From Corynebacterium sp. HMSC074A01 (GTDB lineage Bacteria; Actinomycetota; Actinomycetes; Mycobacteriales; Mycobacteriaceae), in the NCBI RefSeq assembly GCF_001831515.1, contig NZ_KV825619.1, positions 558 to 54,113 of the forward strand: 53,556 nt of DNA. The letters are read 5' to 3'. The notes under the pieces were generated by a model. It was given only the letters and a program-made list of their open reading frames with translations. It was not told where the DNA came from and made no database searches. This document shows, one piece after another, positions 53,303 to 53,556 of this stretch (position 1 is its first letter; the number at the start of each line of letters is the position of its first letter). Position numbers and translations under genes: made by a program.

Positions 53303-53556
53303 GTGCCCGGAAAGTTACGAGTACACGAGCTTGCAAAGAAGCTTGGAGTTACGAGTAAGGAACTGCTCGCCACGCTCAAGGAGCAGGGCGAGTTTGTAAA
53401 GACCGCCTCGTCGACCATTGAGTCGCCGGTTGTGCGGAAGATGACCGCGTTCTACGAAGCAAAGAACGAAGGACAGAACGCGGACAACGAGCCGAAGGAA
53501 GACAAGGCAGCCAAGCCTGCGGCGCCGAAGCCCGGCCAGGCCGCCAAGCCCGCAGC
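53303..53556 (+). CDS. infB: Translation initiation factor IF-2, N-terminal part (3' truncated by window)
   Basis: Only the first 84 codons are present. GTG start ([19 protein letters not shown]) preceded by AAGGAG. This is the N-terminal IF2 winged-helix segment; a Lys/Ala/Pro-rich linker begins after about residue 60, as usual in actinobacteria. The GTPase domain lies outside the window. Confidence 0.95.
   Translation, partial: MPGKLRVHELAKKLGVTSKELLATLKEQGEFVKTASSTIESPVVRKMTAFYEAKNEGQNADNEPKEDKAAKPAAPKPGQAAKPA

Overview
The window looks like a stretch of a high-GC Corynebacterium chromosome. The evidence is a mycothione reductase (mtr), Mqo, actinobacterial DUF2469 and DUF2631 proteins, Rib/YPDG-repeat surface proteins with the corynebacterial C-terminal anchor, TANNNT -10 elements, and the gene run rimM-trmD-rplS-lepB-rnhB-dprA-xerC-rpsB-tsf-pyrH-frr-cdsA-rlmN-dxr-rip-ispG-map-mtr-mqo-proS-rimP-nusA-infB. 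The species cannot be named from the sequence alone.

Layout. 1-10 kb is accessory: the 3' end of one giant surface protein, a complete 1830-residue paralogue, each followed by a near-identical terminator, then a two-gene minus-strand operon (SWIM zinc finger protein and a large helical DUF6493-like protein). 10-21 kb is housekeeping: rimM, trmD (with an unusual C-terminal extension), tex, rplS, lepB, rnhB, DUF2469, yraN, a comM-like ATPase, dprA, xerC and a minus-strand M23 peptidase. 21-35.6 kb runs from rpsB and tsf through pyrH, frr, cdsA, rlmN, dxr, a site-2 protease, ispG and a lipoprotein transpeptidase to map, with a minus-strand amidase and DUF2631 gene. 36-41.4 kb holds two small secreted paralogues, the mtr/hydrolase operon and mqo. 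41.5-48.4 kb is mixed: selO, cobA, a methyltransferase, sirtuin, nuclease lipoprotein, DUF1648 membrane protein, AbiEi/DUF559 protein and yaaA. 48.5 kb to the end is proS, a DUF4439 lipoprotein, rimP, nusA, ylxR and the start of infB.

How the genes work together. Most of the conserved genes serve translation: ribosome assembly (rimM, rimP), tRNA and rRNA modification (trmD, rlmN), ribosomal proteins and factors (rplS, rpsB, tsf, frr, infB, nusA), aminoacylation (proS) and N-terminal processing (map). Others serve envelope biogenesis (lepB, cdsA, dxr/ispG for isoprenoids, the transpeptidase, M23 peptidase) and redox or central metabolism (mtr, mqo).

The most unusual observations are these. 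(1) An interspersed repeat family built on a 20-bp palindrome with core GGAGCTAGCTCC occurs in three intergenic arrays (eight copies, 68-69 bp period, conserved spacers, one array inverted). (2) Three divergent gene pairs are separated by only 24-31 bp, with facing or overlapping -10 hexamers 6-8 nt from each start codon, which implies paired leaderless promoters. (3) Two perfect inverted DnaA boxes lie just upstream of the rpsB promoter. (4) A very long imperfect hairpin lies between rpsB and tsf. (5) TrmD carries an extra domain of about 130 residues. (6) The transpeptidase start codon lies 5 nt after a terminator. No tRNA, rRNA, insertion sequence, prophage or CRISPR-cas locus was recognised.
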